The notes under the pieces are model-generated. The model did not search any database. It saw only the letters and a program-made list of their open reading frames with translations, and was not told the origin of the DNA. Below, piece by piece: positions 8,109-16,664 of a DNA stretch of 64,000 nucleotides. This DNA comes from DASVTR01 sp036382855 (GTDB taxonomy: Bacteria; Acidobacteriota; Blastocatellia; Pyrinomonadales; Pyrinomonadaceae): positions 372,001 to 436,000 of the forward strand of contig DASVPO010000024.1 of the NCBI GenBank assembly GCA_036382855.1, written 5' to 3'. A program made the position numbers and the translations under genes. Position 1 is the stretch's first letter; each line of letters begins with the position of its first letter.

Positions 8109-8453
8109 TCACATTATCTTTTTGCGGACTACCCATACTGCTCCGGCCATGACCAAGGCGAAGACAATGCCCAGCGCGAACATACTAAGAATTATGGGCC
8201 AGATATCCCACGCCGTGCGGTTGTAAGGAGACGAGGCTCCAAAGATCGAACCTCCAGCAGCGATTAAGATATTAGGCACCAAGCCCGCCAGAAATAGACG
8301 TTCAGACGCAAGCATGGATGTAATCAAGGGACAAATGATTAAAGTAACTAACAGTGCCGCCCCTGCCGCCATCCCGGAAAAAGAGATGAGAAAGCAAGAG
8401 CCAACGCCGAGAAGGACACCAGTTACTAATGCAATACGATCTCTCTGATTCAT
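8109..8453 (-). CDS. small integral membrane protein, possibly cassette-borne
   Basis: 114 residues from MNQRDRIALVTGV, with four hydrophobic segments (about 8-30, 32-50, 54-68, 80-105) and a basic C-terminus (VVRKKIM). No family is recognised. The frame stays open upstream to an ATG at 8534 (MPNARINRAG), but that extension is the translation of the attC-like core GCCTAACGCCCG and is unlikely to be natural; an intermediate ATG at 8477 is possible. None has a strong ribosome site. The gene lies between attC-like core heptamers at 8077-8083 and 8526-8532, as a gene cassette would. Codon use is less GC-rich than in neighbouring genes, which fits horizontal acquisition. Confidence 0.6.
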   Translation of the reverse strand: MNQRDRIALVTGVLLGVGSCFLISFSGMAAGAALLVTLIICPLITSMLASERLFLAGLVPNILIAAGGSIFGASSPYNRTAWDIWPIILSMFALGIVFALVMAGAVWVVRKKIM

Positions 8454-8525
8454 AATCAGTAATAGCTCGGATGTCATCGAGAACTTAAATGGTCTCTCAA
8501 TATTTCCCGCCCGGTTAATTCGGGC

Positions 8526-8532
8526 GTTAGGC
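8526..8532 (+). repeat. second attC-like GTTAGGC core
   Basis: GTTAGGC is followed by ATC exactly as at 8077-8083, and preceded by the small hairpin GCCCGGTTAATTCGGGC (8509-8525). With the first site it would delimit a ~450-bp cassette. A full partner R'' core was not found. Confidence 0.35.
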
Positions 8533-8553
8533 ATCTATCGCTTGAGGAAATAT

Positions 8554-8673
8554 ATGAAAAAACCAAAATCAGTGTTTGCAGCGCTGGCAAATATCCTTTG
8601 CCGCTTCATACCGGCCTTAGCGCAAGATAATAATCCCATATGTTCCCAAATCAATACTCTGTCAGAAATATAA
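8554..8673 (+). CDS. short ORF (39 aa) with leader-like sequence
   Basis: ATG at 8554 is preceded by TTGAGGAAATAT, an acceptable ribosome site. The product starts MKKPKSVFAALANILCRF, reads like a signal peptide ending near ALAQ, and stops at TAA after NTLSEI. It begins 22 bp after the attC-like core at 8526, the usual place for a cassette gene. It may be a truncated secreted protein or a genuine micro-protein. No homology is claimed. Confidence 0.35.
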   Translation: MKKPKSVFAALANILCRFIPALAQDNNPICSQINTLSEI

Positions 8674-8811
8674 CTACATCATGGAAGCTTGATAGGAAGA
8701 GTCGTTCGCGTCATAGGTTGTCATATTTCAAGTGGGTCTCTGGTAAATCCGAGGTCTACGCGCTGGTGTATCCAAATCTTCCGCCCTGCGGTTTGGAAAC
8801 CAAGGTTTTTT

Positions 8812-11751
8812 CTAGGAGGCAAGTTTCGCCAGCACGACCATCGCCTGCGCCAAGTGGGCTCGCGTCAGCACGCCATCGGGGCTGAAATAGAGGCCGTTGG
8901 CCTTGAGCAATCCGCGTGAGTGTGCGACGGCAACGTAGCCGCGGTACTCGACAGGTATAGCCATAAGGTCTGCGAAGTTGGGCATGGCCCCGGTATAATT
9001 TTCCGCCTCGCCGCGCAGTCCCGCAGCCCGCACGAGCGCGACGGCCGCCGCCAACCGCGCGACGCTGCTGTCAGGGTAAAAAGCTCCACCCGCCGGGGCG
9101 TCATAGAACAGAGGGCCGGCCGGAGCATTCTGCACGCTCTCGACGAAGTTCATCAGCTCGGAACTGCGAACGTCCGAGTAGGTCGGGATGGCGGGCATGT
9201 ACTGCGGGACACGCGCGCCGCGCACGAGCGTGGCCGCCATCTCGCCGCGCGTCACGCCCGAGTCGGGGAAAAAGCGATTACCCACTGGCATCATCACGAA
9301 CGAACGCAAATTCTGGCGAATGTCGTTCTGCGCCGCTAGGCTCAAACCGCTTATGTCCAGAAGCGGGGCGTATTCGACTCGCTCCACGTCGAGCCTGCCG
9401 ATGTAGGGCTGGGGCGTGCCGACAATCCCCAGCGTGTTGAAAACCTGAACGCGCCAGGTGCCCGGCGCGGGCGAGTTAAGCTCAGTCCCCTCGCTCCTTC
9501 CCGTCAGCCCCGGCAAGTTCAACATGTTGACGTGAGAGCGCAGAACGCCGCCGCCATCATAAACCTTCATCCCGAGGTCGTTGACCGTCAGGAGCGGTCC
9601 CCAGGCGATGCGCACAGACGCCGTGATGGTGTCGGTCGGAATCCCTAAGCCCGTCGTCGAGACGAAGCCCGGCAGTACCGTGCCCCTAAATTCGAGCGGG
9701 GCGTTCTTGATGAAGCGCACTTGCCCTTGGTTGAGCGCCGCCCGCCACATCCCCATGCGACGCGTGGGGAAGGCCGCTTCGAGCACAGCGGCGTGGGCGT
9801 TGAGCAGTCCCGCTCCGACTTCGTGCGCAAAGTTGGATGGGAGCGGGGTGGCCGTGCGCTGAAGAATGTCGCGCACCTGGGTCGGCTCCAGATTCGGATT
9901 CGCTTCCAGCATGAGGGCGATAGTTCCCGCCACCACGGGCGCGCTAAAGCTCGTCCCGCTCCCCACCGTGTAGAAGGGTAAATCAGTTGTTGAAAGCAGC
10001 CGCGTGTCCGACCCCGTGCTGAGGCCGTTCAGCCCGTTCTGGTTCAAGCCTTGTGCGCGCAGGCTAATCATGTCAACGCCCGGCGCGACGAGCGTTGGCC
10101 TTCTTCCCGACGCGTTGCCAAAAGAGCCGCGCGCGGAAAACTGTGCCAGGCGACCACGAGAGTCGGTCGAGCCCGCAGAGATGACCCACGGCGCGAGCGC
10201 GTAAGGGTTCAGAGAGTCCGCCCCCGGCCCTGTGTTCCCCGCCGAGAAGACGACGTTCACATTCTGGTCGGTCAGCATCTTCGTCGCCACGTTGACCGGG
10301 TCGTTCGTGTCGAAGACCGTGTTGGCCGAGAAGCTACAGTTGACGACGCGCACACCCAAGTCCGGCCCCTGCGTCAGTAAATAGTCGAAGCCTGCGAGCA
10401 CGAAGAGTAGGCTCGGGTCGCCCGCGGAGAGACCCACGAGGTTCGCGTTTGGTGCGACCCCCTTATATCTTCCGCCCGAGCGCACGCCGTTGCCAGCGAT
10501 GATGCCGCTCACGAACGTCCCGTGCCCGGCCAACAGATCCGTGTTCTTGAGCCCTTCGATGTTAGCAGGGTACTGGAAGCCCAGCGGCGACAGGCCCTGA
10601 AGATCCGCCAGCTTGACGTTACGCGTGACCCGCCCCTCTACGTCAGCGTGCGTCCCGTCAAGCCCTGTGTCGAGGACTGCGACCGTCACGCCTCGGCCCG
10701 AGACGGGCAGCCCCATGTTCTTCAGCGTCAGGTCCGCGTCGGCATAGACGCGGCCCGTGCCGGTCAGGGCGGATGTCTGCTCGGCGTTCCATTGCAGCGT
10801 GCGGTTGCCCCAGATAGAGCGCACCGAAGGGAGTTGTGAAAGCTTAACGATCTGCGCCCGGCTGGCACTGAAGATAAGCATCGGCAGCTTGCGGAAGCGC
10901 GTGCCACCAGTGATGCCTATGTTTCTCATGGAGGCCAGGTCTGCGTCAGTCGGGTAATGGTGGAACGTCACGACCGCGTTAATGTTGCTATCGTCCGTCG
11001 CACTGTTGAGCAGGAGCGCCAACTCCGGGTCGAGTCCCTGAAGGCCCGTTGCCATGCGGTCGTCTACGTCGGACATGGTCGTCAGACCATCCGCGCCCGT
11101 CATAGTGATGCCGTCGGCCCCGGTCATGGTAATGCCGTCAGCACCCGTCATGGTGATGCCGTTCGGGTTGACGCTGAACAGCCCGCCATCGCCTGTGACG
11201 GCGAGAACAGTGTCGGCCCCCGTCATCGTGATGCCGTCCGCTCCCGTCATCGTAATCCCGTCTGCCCCGGTCATAGTGATGCCATCAAGGCCAAGCGTCC
11301 TGAGGCCGTCGGCCCCCGTCATCGTGATACCATCCGCGCCCGTCATCGTAATGCCATTGGCCTGCCTGACGATGACGGAATTGACAACGTAAGTCGCGCC
11401 GTCAGCCCCGGTCATCGTAATTCCATCTGCGCCCGTCATCGTGATGCCGTCGGCGCTCGCCGCATTGAGAGCGTTGATGCCCGTGTAAGTTACGCCGTCG
11501 GCCCCCGTCATCGTGATGCCATCGGTAATGACCGGCAGCGTGATGCCGTTGGCTTTCAGGCCGAGCAGTCCGTCGGCCCCCGTCATCGTGATGCCGTTCA
11601 GGTTTTCATAGGACACGCCGTCGGCGCCGGTCATCGTGATGCCTTCCGTGCCACGGACGAGGATGCCCCCGAGGACAGGCGACGCGCCGAGGATGACGGC
11701 GAGGGCGAGTGCCAGCACCTTCCGAATAGAGTTCGAGAATTTAATATCCAT
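8812..11751 (-). CDS. subtilisin-like protease with N-terminal GITMTGAD repeats and C-terminal SLH domains
   Basis: 979 residues with a signal peptide (MDIKFSNSIRKVLALALAV, cleavage near residue 29). Residues about 35-230 hold thirteen GITMTGAD octads separated by short variable linkers. A propeptide-like region (about 240-320) precedes the S8 domain: Asp in VAVLDTG near 360, His in AGHGTF near 410, Ser in GSGTSFSAP near 599. The C-terminus (about 820-979) holds three S-layer-homology units, recognisable by FPDSGVTRGEMA, FYPDSSVARLAAA and FSPDGVLTRAHLAQ, which in other bacteria bind pyruvylated cell-wall polymers. The protein is therefore probably retained at the cell surface. The repeats precede the protease in this case, unlike the GILLGD subtilase upstream. 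No terminator with a T run was seen after the stop. Confidence 0.93.
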   Translation of the reverse strand: MDIKFSNSIRKVLALALAVILGASPVLGGILVRGTEGITMTGADGVSYENLNGITMTGADGLLGLKANGITLPVITDGITMTGADGVTYTGINALNAASADGITMTGADGITMTGADGATYVVNSVIVRQANGITMTGADGITMTGADGLRTLGLDGITMTGADGITMTGADGITMTGADTVLAVTGDGGLFSVNPNGITMTGADGITMTGADGITMTGADGLTTMSDVDDRMATGLQGLDPELALLLNSATDDSNINAVVTFHHYPTDADLASMRNIGITGGTRFRKLPMLIFSASRAQIVKLSQLPSVRSIWGNRTLQWNAEQTSALTGTGRVYADADLTLKNMGLPVSGRGVTVAVLDTGLDGTHADVEGRVTRNVKLADLQGLSPLGFQYPANIEGLKNTDLLAGHGTFVSGIIAGNGVRSGGRYKGVAPNANLVGLSAGDPSLLFVLAGFDYLLTQGPDLGVRVVNCSFSANTVFDTNDPVNVATKMLTDQNVNVVFSAGNTGPGADSLNPYALAPWVISAGSTDSRGRLAQFSARGSFGNASGRRPTLVAPGVDMISLRAQGLNQNGLNGLSTGSDTRLLSTTDLPFYTVGSGTSFSAPVVAGTIALMLEANPNLEPTQVRDILQRTATPLPSNFAHEVGAGLLNAHAAVLEAAFPTRRMGMWRAALNQGQVRFIKNAPLEFRGTVLPGFVSTTGLGIPTDTITASVRIAWGPLLTVNDLGMKVYDGGGVLRSHVNMLNLPGLTGRSEGTELNSPAPGTWRVQVFNTLGIVGTPQPYIGRLDVERVEYAPLLDISGLSLAAQNDIRQNLRSFVMMPVGNRFFPDSGVTRGEMAATLVRGARVPQYMPAIPTYSDVRSSELMNFVESVQNAPAGPLFYDAPAGGAFYPDSSVARLAAAVALVRAAGLRGEAENYTGAMPNFADLMAIPVEYRGYVAVAHSRGLLKANGLYFSPDGVLTRAHLAQAMVVLAKLAS
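11060..11650 (-). repeat. repeats coding for GITMTGAD(G)
   Basis: Thirteen copies of a 24-27-bp unit; on the plus strand each contains GTCATNGTNATNCC. Wobble positions differ between copies, while the encoded octapeptide is invariant. Confidence 0.9.
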
Positions 11752-11978
11752 TAGGGATAAACTACAAAACGCTAGAATCTAATGATGGTGAGTTCCCCGC
11801 GGCAGGTGGAAGCCGGTGCCGGGAAACAGTTACTATACTTGAGGGGCGAAGATTCACGAAGTGTCAGATAACCATCAAAAATTATAACCCAAACGGGTGT
11901 TTAACAGTGTTGCAGCCGTGTTACATTTTCGCAGCCCCGCCGAAAGCTCGCAGACGGAGGCGTCAGCCTGGGGGGCGT

Positions 11979-14900
11979 TCATTTCATCATCTCGCGGTAG
12001 ACTCGTTGAGTCTCGACGGTCGGCTCGACGCCCAGTTCCTCGCGCAGCCGCCGCCTGAGTTCTTCGTACTGCTCACGCACGGCCACGCGGTTTCCGAGCG
12101 CGGCGTGCGCACGCATCATTATCGAGTGAACGTCCTCGCGGAACGGGTCGTCGCGTAGGATTCGCTGCGCGTAGTGTAGCGAGCGCGACCAGTCCTCAAC
12201 CTTGAGCGCGGACTTGGCGAGCGTCTCCAGCAACCGCACGTACTGCTCGTGGTAATAGGCGCGCTGCTCATCCACCCAATCGTCGTAAACGCCCTGCATG
12301 AACTCGCCGCGGTAAAGTGCCACGGCCCGCTCGAAAGAATCTGTGGCCGTTTCCTGATGACGGGAACGCAGCGCGGCTTCACCCTCGGCCACTAACTGGT
12401 CAAACTCCTCCACGTCTATGCGGTAAGTGAAGGCAGGATCGAGCTGGTACTCGCCGTCGCGATAGACTAGGAAATTCTGCCTGACCGCTTGATTGCTGTT
12501 AAGCGCCTTACGGACGAGCGACATGGTCGGGTAGAAGTTCTTCTCCGCCGTGCTTTGTTCGGCGTCCGGCCAGAAGGCGTCGAGGATGGCGTCCTTGGAG
12601 GTTCGCCGGTGGCGGCGAGAGGCGACGAAGCAGAGCATGTCACGCGAGCGTTTTGTCTTCCAAGCGTCGGGCGCGAAAGGGCGTGCCGGGTCGCGGTAAA
12701 CTTCGACCGCGCCGAGCAGGTTGATGGTCAGATCTACAGGGGCAGGGGCGGCCACGAGAGTCGAAACCTCCAGTCCGGCCGCGAGCCGCGCCTCTTCCTT
12801 AGCGGGCGAAGTCGGGATAGCGGCTGGTGCAGCCGTCAACTTTTCGTGGATGTCGGGCGGCAGAAGTTCCGCCACCCCGGTCGAGATGAACAGCGCCGAA
12901 TTGTTTGAGACTTCGCGCTCCAGCCAGTAGTCGTAATCGTAACGCGCGGCCAGATCGAGAGCGCGCCGGAGGTGCTCGCCAGCCTCCCCGGCGTAACCAG
13001 AGGCAAGAGCGCAGGCGGCCAGCGCCGCACTGGCCTGGGCCTCGTAGTAAAAAAGATTGTGCTCGCGGAAGTAAGCGAGCGCCGGGGCCAGGTCGTTCCG
13101 CGCCGCGTCGTGCTCGCCTTCCGCCAACAGGATGCGGCCGCGCGTGAGGGACGCGGTGAGCGCCCCAACCTCGTCGCCCGAATCCTGACGCTCAGCGATA
13201 AGCCTGTCCGTCGCGGCGCGTGCTGCGGCTGTCTCCCCCAGTTGGAGCGAGAGCAGGGCGCCCTCCTCCGGCAACTCCCGCCGAGCGAGCTTAATGCCCG
13301 CCACGTCGTAGGCGCGCGCGGCACGCTCGTAGTACTCCGCAGCGCGCGCCGCGTCTCCACGTTCGCGGTACAGGTTGCCGTAAGCTTCGTAGAGTTCCCC
13401 GCGCAACGAAATCAGGTTGAACGTCTGACAGCCCTGCATGGCGCGCTCCAAGTGCTGCTCGCAGGAGTCGAACTCGCCGCGGTAGAAGTGACACCGGGCG
13501 ATGTTCAAATGGGCGTTGGTTTCCTGCGGGACCGGGAGCGCCGGGTCATCGCGTATCAGGCGGCGCAGCCAGCGCATCGCCTCCACAAAATCCCCGCGCA
13601 TCCCCGCTGGCGTCCCCAGGTTGTGCGCGATGATGCGCGCGAAAGATTCGTCGCCGATCTCTTCGGCCATGCCCAGCGCCGCGCGGAACTCCCGCTCAGC
13701 CTCCTTCCAGCGCCCCTCCGCACTCAGACACAAGCCCCTTGTGTTGGCGCAGCGGACGCGCACGAATGAGCGCGCCCCCGTGATGGCCTCGGCGCGTGCG
13801 ACATATTCGAGAGCATCCGAGACCTCGCCGCGACGCCGGCTGATAGCCGCCAGCGAGTGCAAAGCTTCGGCCTCGCCTTCATTATCACCGCTCTCGTACA
13901 GGAGAGCTGCGGCGCGGCGGAAGAGCGCGCTGGCGTTCAACTGATCGTCATATAGGCGCGCGACCTCGGCCTGGTGCAGGAGTACGCGCGGGTGCGCCGC
14001 AAGCGTCTCGGCCGGCAACTTTTCTATGAAGGCGACGAGCGAGGCGAACGCGCCTGTCTCTATCCAGTCGGCCCCACGCTCGGCGATGAGGTCGGCCGCT
14101 CGCACGAAGTCTTCCGCCGCGATGAGGTGGTGCAGGGCGCGCTCCCAATACTTATCGCGCAGGAAGTAATCGGCCAGCCGCCCGTGCTCGGCGGCCAGCT
14201 CGGCGCGCCCTGTCTCGTCGGCGGCGCGGCGGCGCAGAAAGTCGCGGAAAAGCGGGTGCAGACGGTACTCTTCGCCGTGGCCGTCCGAGGCCAGCGTGAC
14301 GAAGACGTTGCGGCGGGCTAGAGTCTGGAGCAGCACAACGGCGTTAACTTCCGTGAATAGTTCGCGGCACGCTCTCGGCTCCACCCTTTCGAGCAGCGAG
14401 ACTCCGAGCAGGAACTTTTGCGCCTCCTCCGGCTCGTCCGCGAAAACCTCTTCGGCGAAGTAGTCGAAGATGTCGCGTTCCGATTGGCGCAGGATTTCGG
14501 TTAAGTCTTGAGCCGCTGGCGAGCCCCCTGGGTCGTGCGCGAGTGCGCCCCGCTGCGCGACCTGTCGGACGAGTTGCAGTGCCGTGATCCACCCTTCGGT
14601 GCGTGCGCGGTACTCCGCCAACTGTTCGGGTTTCAGTTCGAGGTCGAAGACTTGCCTGAAAAGCTGCTGGGTCTCCTCGTCCGTGAAAAGTAGTTCGTCG
14701 CGGGTGATGACTGCGAGCGATGACTGCGTGCGCATGCGGACGAGAGCGAGGGGAGGCGACTCTCGCGAAATGATGATGAGGTGCAACACGTCCGGCAGGT
14801 AGCGAAGCAAGCGGTCTACGATTTCATGGACGGCCGTCTCCGCACCGAGGTGATGGTAGTCGTCAAGAACCAGAACGAGCTGTTGTTCGACCGAGTCGAG

Positions 14901-15407
14901 CACTTCATTTAAGAGCACGTCCAGAGCACGTTCGGGCCGCTTGGCGAGATCGCTCCTGGCCTCCTCCAGGTAAGAGAGGGTGATGTCGCCGAAGCCCGGG
15001 ACCGCCTGCCTGATGCCGTGGGCCAGGTAGCCGAGGAAGACGAGCGGGTCTGCGTCCGCCCGGTCGAGCTGATACCAGACGAACCTCTGCGGCCCCAGAT
15101 TCCTGACGAAATCGGCGACGAGCGTGGTCTTGCCGGAGCCGGCGTTGGCAGTAACGAGCGTGATAGGGTGTGAAAGGTTCTCTCGCAGCCGCTCCATCAG
15201 CCGCGGCCGTGGCAGGAGCGCCGGTGCAGGACGAGGGGGGAGCAATTTCGTGCGCAGGAAGAAGAAGGATGCCTCCTTGTTCGCCCCCTCCCCCGGAGCG
15301 GGCTGCGAAGTAGCTTTATCTTGATGACGCTTCTGCGATCCGTTGAGCATCGTCTCGGTTTGCTTCCCGCCCAAATTCCCGGAGCCACCGGGCACATGAC
15401 GGCTCAT
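11979..15407 (-). CDS. MalT-like STAND ATPase regulator with C-terminal BTAD domain
   Basis: 1142 residues. The N-terminal STAND NTPase has Walker A ANAGSGKTT near residue 89, Walker B LVLVLDDYHHL near 180 and an ISRESPP sensor motif near 210. A long superhelical TPR region (about 400-880) follows. From about 905 come an OmpR/SARP-like winged-helix portion (LLGAVEVYRD, WKTKRSRDMLCFVASRRHR, AILDAFWPD) and a bacterial transcriptional activator domain ending in RRRLREELGVEP. Such proteins are inducer-gated switches: ligand binding to the TPR part and ATP allow oligomerisation and promoter activation. DNA binding lies at the C-terminal end here rather than through a LuxR helix-turn-helix. The neighbour upstream is an orphan ATPase of the same type, so the two may act or have evolved together. 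Confidence 0.88.
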   Translation of the reverse strand: MSRHVPGGSGNLGGKQTETMLNGSQKRHQDKATSQPAPGEGANKEASFFFLRTKLLPPRPAPALLPRPRLMERLRENLSHPITLVTANAGSGKTTLVADFVRNLGPQRFVWYQLDRADADPLVFLGYLAHGIRQAVPGFGDITLSYLEEARSDLAKRPERALDVLLNEVLDSVEQQLVLVLDDYHHLGAETAVHEIVDRLLRYLPDVLHLIIISRESPPLALVRMRTQSSLAVITRDELLFTDEETQQLFRQVFDLELKPEQLAEYRARTEGWITALQLVRQVAQRGALAHDPGGSPAAQDLTEILRQSERDIFDYFAEEVFADEPEEAQKFLLGVSLLERVEPRACRELFTEVNAVVLLQTLARRNVFVTLASDGHGEEYRLHPLFRDFLRRRAADETGRAELAAEHGRLADYFLRDKYWERALHHLIAAEDFVRAADLIAERGADWIETGAFASLVAFIEKLPAETLAAHPRVLLHQAEVARLYDDQLNASALFRRAAALLYESGDNEGEAEALHSLAAISRRRGEVSDALEYVARAEAITGARSFVRVRCANTRGLCLSAEGRWKEAEREFRAALGMAEEIGDESFARIIAHNLGTPAGMRGDFVEAMRWLRRLIRDDPALPVPQETNAHLNIARCHFYRGEFDSCEQHLERAMQGCQTFNLISLRGELYEAYGNLYRERGDAARAAEYYERAARAYDVAGIKLARRELPEEGALLSLQLGETAAARAATDRLIAERQDSGDEVGALTASLTRGRILLAEGEHDAARNDLAPALAYFREHNLFYYEAQASAALAACALASGYAGEAGEHLRRALDLAARYDYDYWLEREVSNNSALFISTGVAELLPPDIHEKLTAAPAAIPTSPAKEEARLAAGLEVSTLVAAPAPVDLTINLLGAVEVYRDPARPFAPDAWKTKRSRDMLCFVASRRHRRTSKDAILDAFWPDAEQSTAEKNFYPTMSLVRKALNSNQAVRQNFLVYRDGEYQLDPAFTYRIDVEEFDQLVAEGEAALRSRHQETATDSFERAVALYRGEFMQGVYDDWVDEQRAYYHEQYVRLLETLAKSALKVEDWSRSLHYAQRILRDDPFREDVHSIMMRAHAALGNRVAVREQYEELRRRLREELGVEPTVETQRVYREMMK

Positions 15408-15418
15408 ATATAAATAAA

Positions 15419-15494
15419 GTCAGGTCTCTTCGGTTCTAGCAGGCCGAGGCGCGTGAGGCCCTGCCTGTGACCTGACACGGTCTTGCCTGCTAGA
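15419..15494. repeat. two interleaved inverted repeats between the STAND genes
   Basis: GTCAGGTC (15419-15426) pairs with GACCTGAC (15469-15476), and TCTAGCAGGC (15435-15444) pairs with GCCTGCTAGA (15485-15494). The arms interleave, so the two stems cannot form together without a pseudoknot. They fill the 89-bp gap between the orphan ATPase stop and the start of the BTAD regulator. Confidence 0.55.
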
Positions 15495-15496
15495 GT

Positions 15497-16303
15497 CTAG
15501 GACGCGAGCCCCCTAACCAAGCTAAGGTGTTTCGCCTGGCGGTGTCCCCGGCCGCGCGCGAATAAGCAGTCTCCCGCCTCCAGACCTGCTGCCGCCCGGG
15601 CCTTCTCGACGAAGGGGCCAACTCGCCCTTTAGTCTCCGCCCAGGCCGCGAGCGCCGCCTCGGACGTTAGGCCATAGCGGTCAGACAAATCCTCTGCCTC
15701 GCGCAGTGTGAAGGCCAACGCCGATTCCTCTATGACACGGAGCGCCTGCTTGGAGCGCATCCTCCACAACGGCGTCGGCGGCAAGCCCCTACCAATAAGC
15801 ATGACGTGTACTTCTCTCGGCAGCAGCGGGAGCAGCCTGCGGAAGAAGGGGGCGACCCACTCTTCATCATAAACGAGATGCAAATCGTCCAGGACGATCA
15901 AGAACGGTTCATCACTCTGGAGTAGTTCGTTGACGAGGCTCTCGACCATGAGCGGCACGTCTTCGGCCCCGAACGATTCAGTGCCAAGCATGGTCATCTG
16001 CTCGCCGAAGCCCGGTCGCTGGCAGGCGATGCTTTTAACAAGGTACTTGAAGAAGACGGAGAGATCGCCGTCAGCCGCGTCCACTTTATACCACGCGGTG
16101 ACGCGCCCTGCGGAGCGGACGAACTCAACCGCGAGCGAAGTCTTGCCCGTCCCGGCCCGCCCGCTGATGATCGTCGCCGAGCCACAGGATAGACTTTCCG
16201 TGACGGCACAAAGTAACCGCCCGCGCGAAAGGTAACGTGCGGGAAGTGCCGGGGGCGTGATCTTCTCATACAATAGGTGTGGAGAGGGCGAAACACTCAT
16301 CAT
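15497..16303 (-). CDS. orphan STAND/MalT-type ATPase domain protein
   Basis: 268 residues from ATG at 16303 (MMSVSPSPHLL); a longer frame would need a TTG. It carries only the NTPase part of a MalT-like protein: SGRAGTGKTSLAVEF Walker A near residue 48, LIVLDDLHLVYDEE Walker B near 138, LIGRGLPPTPLWRMR near 173, then a short winged-helix-like segment. The TPR sensor and DNA-binding output found in full-length relatives (about 900 residues) are absent, and the last 30 residues (RGRGHRQAKHLSLVRG) are basic and low complexity. It could be a truncated relic of the neighbouring BTAD regulator, or a regulator that assembles with it. A copy of a duplicated ~165-bp element lies upstream. Confidence 0.7.
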   Translation of the reverse strand: MMSVSPSPHLLYEKITPPALPARYLSRGRLLCAVTESLSCGSATIISGRAGTGKTSLAVEFVRSAGRVTAWYKVDAADGDLSVFFKYLVKSIACQRPGFGEQMTMLGTESFGAEDVPLMVESLVNELLQSDEPFLIVLDDLHLVYDEEWVAPFFRRLLPLLPREVHVMLIGRGLPPTPLWRMRSKQALRVIEESALAFTLREAEDLSDRYGLTSEAALAAWAETKGRVGPFVEKARAAAGLEAGDCLFARGRGHRQAKHLSLVRGLAS

Positions 16304-16377
16304 ATTTAATTCTCTAATTCCCACTGTTTTCTCCCGCAATCGCTATTTTTAAGAGGTTAAGGGCAAGGGCGGCTATC

Positions 16378-16540
16378 AAAGATTGCTGGTCCACGCAGAG
16401 GACACGGACTAAATATAACGGCTTGACCCTTGAAGAAACCTTGAAAGTTTAAACTCTATTATTACTAAGGTTTAAATGAGATAAGAGGAGACAGGCACAG
16501 CCGGAGTCAAGTCAATAAGCGGCGAAGCTCAGAAAAGCGC
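16378..16540. repeat. copy A of a duplicated ~165-bp intergenic element
   Basis: Alignable over its whole length to 18563-18725, with blocks such as GGCTTGACCCTTGAAGAAAC, CTATTATTA and GAGACRSGCRCAGCCGG. It sits upstream of the orphan ATPase on the same strand orientation as copy B relative to the M4 gene, which suggests a shared control region or a duplication of the locus. Confidence 0.75.
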
Positions 16541-16601
16541 TAACGCCGCGAAGATTTAGTCCGATGGGCGGCCTAACAATCCATACTGTCAAAAAATTTA
16601 A

Positions 16602-16630
16602 GGGCGCGAAGTCTGCCAGACTTCGCGCCC
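16602..16630. terminator. Rho-independent terminator of the M4 peptidase gene
   Basis: GGGCGCGAAGTC pairs with its complement across a five-base TGCCA loop. On the minus strand it is followed by TTAAATTTTTT; on the plus strand by TCTTTT. It lies 34 bp after the M4 stop. Confidence 0.8.
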
Positions 16631-16664
16631 TCTTTTAACCCCTGCTCTTTAACGGCTGAGGATT

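Noticed and set aside
10957..11754. Long plus-strand frame (265 aa, GHRDAV-rich)
   Set aside because: It is the antisense of the GITMTGAD repeats of the subtilase; the periodic DNA keeps several frames open.
15419..15494. tRNA gene
   Set aside because: Stem pairing is not cloverleaf-like and there is no anticodon arm or T-loop.
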